40,113 nt of DNA from Flavobacteriales bacterium (lineage in GTDB: Bacteria > Bacteroidota > Bacteroidia > Flavobacteriales > BACL11), in NCBI GenBank assembly GCA_012960835.1, contig DUAL01000074.1, positions 1-40,113 of the forward strand. The letters are read 5' to 3'. The first letter of the stretch is position 1; the number at the start of each line of letters is the position of its first letter. This document shows positions 38,713-40,113 of the stretch, piece after piece. The notes under the pieces are model-generated. The model was not told the origin of the DNA. It was given only the letters and a program-made list of their open reading frames with translations, and made no database searches. The position numbers and the translations under genes were made by a program.

Positions 38713-39870
38713 ATGCCTTTTTATCATAAATTGGGTAAAATCCCACACAAAAGACACACCACTTTTAAAAAAGAAGATGGTAATTTTCATTATGAAGAAC
38801 TTTTTGGAACCATTGGTTTTGATGGGATGTCTTCTTTATTGTATCATCTACACAGGCCTACTCAAGTAAAAGAAATTGCAAAGGCCTATTCAGTAGTTCC
38901 AGAAATTGCTGTTGAGAAAAACTTAAAATCCTATCTGTTAAAAGGCTTTGAAGCGCCTAAAGTAGCTGATCATTTAGAGAGTAGAATTTCGATAATGATA
39001 AATAATGATTTGAATATTTTATTATCTGCTCCAACTAATTTGGAAGAAGATTATTTTTACAAAAATACAGATGGAGATGAGGTAATTTTTGTACATAAAG
39101 GGACAGGCACCTTACGTACTTTTGTAGGGAACATCAAGTTTAAGGAAGGTGATTATTTGGTGATTCCAAGAGGAATGATTTACACCATGAAATTTGATTC
39201 TGCTGAAAACAGATTATTTATTGTTGAATCTTACACTCCTGTATATACGCCAAAAAGATACAGAAATCATTTTGGTCAATTATTAGAAAACTCTCCATAT
39301 TGCGAAAGGGATTTAAGAAAACCAGAAAATTTGGAAACCCATGATGAAAAGGGAGATTTTATTATCAAAATAAAAAAGGAGCAAATGATTCATGAGTATA
39401 CTTATGCCTCTCATCCTTTTGATGTTGTTGGTTGGGACGGCTATAATTTTCCTTATGCTTTTTCCATTCATGATTTTGAGTCCATAACAGGGAGGGTACA
39501 TCAACCACCACCTGTTCATCAAACTTTTGAAACTTCTAGGTTTGTAATATGTTCTTTTTGTCCAAGAATGTATGATTATCATCCTGAGTCTATTCCTGCC
39601 CCTTACAACCATTCCAATATTGATTCGGATGAGGTTCTTTATTATGTTGATGGTGATTTTATGAGCAGGAATCATGTAGAGGAAGGATATATTTCCTTGC
39701 ATCCTGCAGGCATTCCACACGGACCACATCCTGGGGCAATGGAAAGAAGTATTGGAGAAAAACAAACAGATGAATTGGCAGTTATGATTGATACTTTTGC
39801 ACCACTTAAGTTAACAAAAGCAGCTATTGATTTATCAGATGGGAAGTATCATAAATCATGGTTAGAATAA
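38713..39870 (+). CDS. hmgA: Homogentisate 1,2-dioxygenase
   Basis: Opens the ring of homogentisate to maleylacetoacetate. The 385-residue protein begins MPFYHKLGKIPHKRHTTF, as in the bacterial/archaeal-type HmgA. The iron-binding face is seen as DEVLYYVDGDFMSR, SLHPAGIPHGPHPGAMERS with the ligand His and Glu, and an upstream cupin-like half (GDEVIFVHKGTGTL). hppD begins 12 bases downstream, matching the pathway order 4-hydroxyphenylpyruvate to homogentisate to maleylacetoacetate. No maleylacetoacetate isomerase is seen in the window. Confidence 0.94.
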   Translation: MPFYHKLGKIPHKRHTTFKKEDGNFHYEELFGTIGFDGMSSLLYHLHRPTQVKEIAKAYSVVPEIAVEKNLKSYLLKGFEAPKVADHLESRISIMINNDLNILLSAPTNLEEDYFYKNTDGDEVIFVHKGTGTLRTFVGNIKFKEGDYLVIPRGMIYTMKFDSAENRLFIVESYTPVYTPKRYRNHFGQLLENSPYCERDLRKPENLETHDEKGDFIIKIKKEQMIHEYTYASHPFDVVGWDGYNFPYAFSIHDFESITGRVHQPPPVHQTFETSRFVICSFCPRMYDYHPESIPAPYNHSNIDSDEVLYYVDGDFMSRNHVEEGYISLHPAGIPHGPHPGAMERSIGEKQTDELAVMIDTFAPLKLTKAAIDLSDGKYHKSWLE

Positions 39871-39882
39871 ATAGGTAATGAA

Positions 39883-40113
39883 ATGAGAGACGACTTATCA
39901 AAAATAGAAACGACCACTTCTTCACTTGAAAAGATATTTCCTGATGCACAGGATTTCCTTCCTTTATTTGGAACAGATTATGTGGAGTTTTATGTAGGAA
40001 ACGCAAAACAAGCAGCCCATTTTTACAAAACAGCTCTTGGTTTTCAGTCTTTGGCTTATGCAGGTTTAGAAACTGGCGTTACTGATAGAACTTCATATGT
40101 TGTGGTGCAGGAC
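39883..40113 (+). CDS. hppD: 4-hydroxyphenylpyruvate dioxygenase, 5' part (cut by window edge)
   Basis: The first 77 residues are visible. After a variable N-terminus (MRDDLSKIETTTSSLEKIF), DFLPLFGTDYVEFYVGNAKQ and AHFYKTALGFQSLAYAGLETG match the first VOC-type barrel of HPPD, which turns 4-hydroxyphenylpyruvate into homogentisate. An ATG at 39878 runs into a stop after two codons, so 39883 is the start. The iron ligands lie in the part beyond the window. It is in an operon with hmgA, 12 bases apart. Confidence 0.9.
   Translation, partial: MRDDLSKIETTTSSLEKIFPDAQDFLPLFGTDYVEFYVGNAKQAAHFYKTALGFQSLAYAGLETGVTDRTSYVVVQD

Noticed and set aside
1..40113. CRISPR arrays, insertion sequences, phage genes, tRNA or rRNA genes, defence islands
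   Set aside because: Searched by eye on both strands. No spaced direct repeats, transposase motifs, cloverleaf patterns or defence domains were found; gaps are too short.

Overview
The window looks like ordinary chromosomal core sequence from a member of the Bacteroidota, most likely Flavobacteriales-like; I do not place it to genus. The evidence is strong A+T richness, almost no Shine-Dalgarno sequences, repeated Bacteroidota-type -7 boxes (TAnnTTTG) in front of genes, and family content typical of the phylum: ExbB-X-ExbD-ExbD, SDR-type threonine dehydrogenase, YicC-Gmk-NadD and RbfA-LolE-type pairs. I see no phage, transposon, CRISPR array, rRNA, tRNA or defence system.

Layout. 1-1430: 3' end of polA, then two related small membrane proteins on the minus strand separated by a strong hairpin, then a ~300 bp gap. 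1430-3280: a PLP-dependent cystathionine synthase/lyase and an SDR whose TTG start directly follows the upstream stop. 3360-6830: an EamA-type transporter, then a yicC-gmk-nadD-lipoprotein operon. 6900-9215: DEAD-box helicase with a VF530-family gene, facing a HupE/UreJ-like membrane protein. 9240-12741: threonine dehydrogenase, cysS and a glutaminyl-cyclase-like M28 peptidase whose N-terminus runs through a short dispersed repeat. 12830-14342: trhO and queD overlapping. 14339-17831: aspS and a ClC transporter. 17889-20209: tadA, bacilliredoxin, heme O synthase and a DUF420 oxidase-assembly-like protein. 20213-22653: plsC-gatC diverging from trpS and a PNPOx-like gene. 22654-26891: two secreted amidohydrolase-family proteins. 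27000-30403: a small cytochrome-b-like membrane protein, hflX and an MsbA-like ABC exporter. 30454-33934: rbfA, a LolC/E-type permease, dusB and a CPBP protease. 33977-36111: an ExbB/ExbD energy-transduction operon. 36156-40113: superoxide dismutase, flavin reductase and FAH-family hydrolase on the minus strand, diverging from hmgA and the 5' end of hppD, together a homogentisate (tyrosine) degradation locus.

The main theme is translation and tRNA function (cysS, aspS, trpS, gatC, tadA, dusB, trhO, queD, rbfA, hflX), with envelope and respiration genes between. The most interesting signals are architectural rather than a new system. Five genes have a -7 box only 4-5 bases before the start codon, which predicts leaderless mRNAs. 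Two gene pairs are joined in one frame by TAA|TTG. Convergent neighbours are packed so tightly that stop codons overlap. Two paralogous mini membrane proteins are of unknown function. A dispersed repeat appears to have been drawn into a lipoprotein signal region. I did not find a clearly new multi-gene system.
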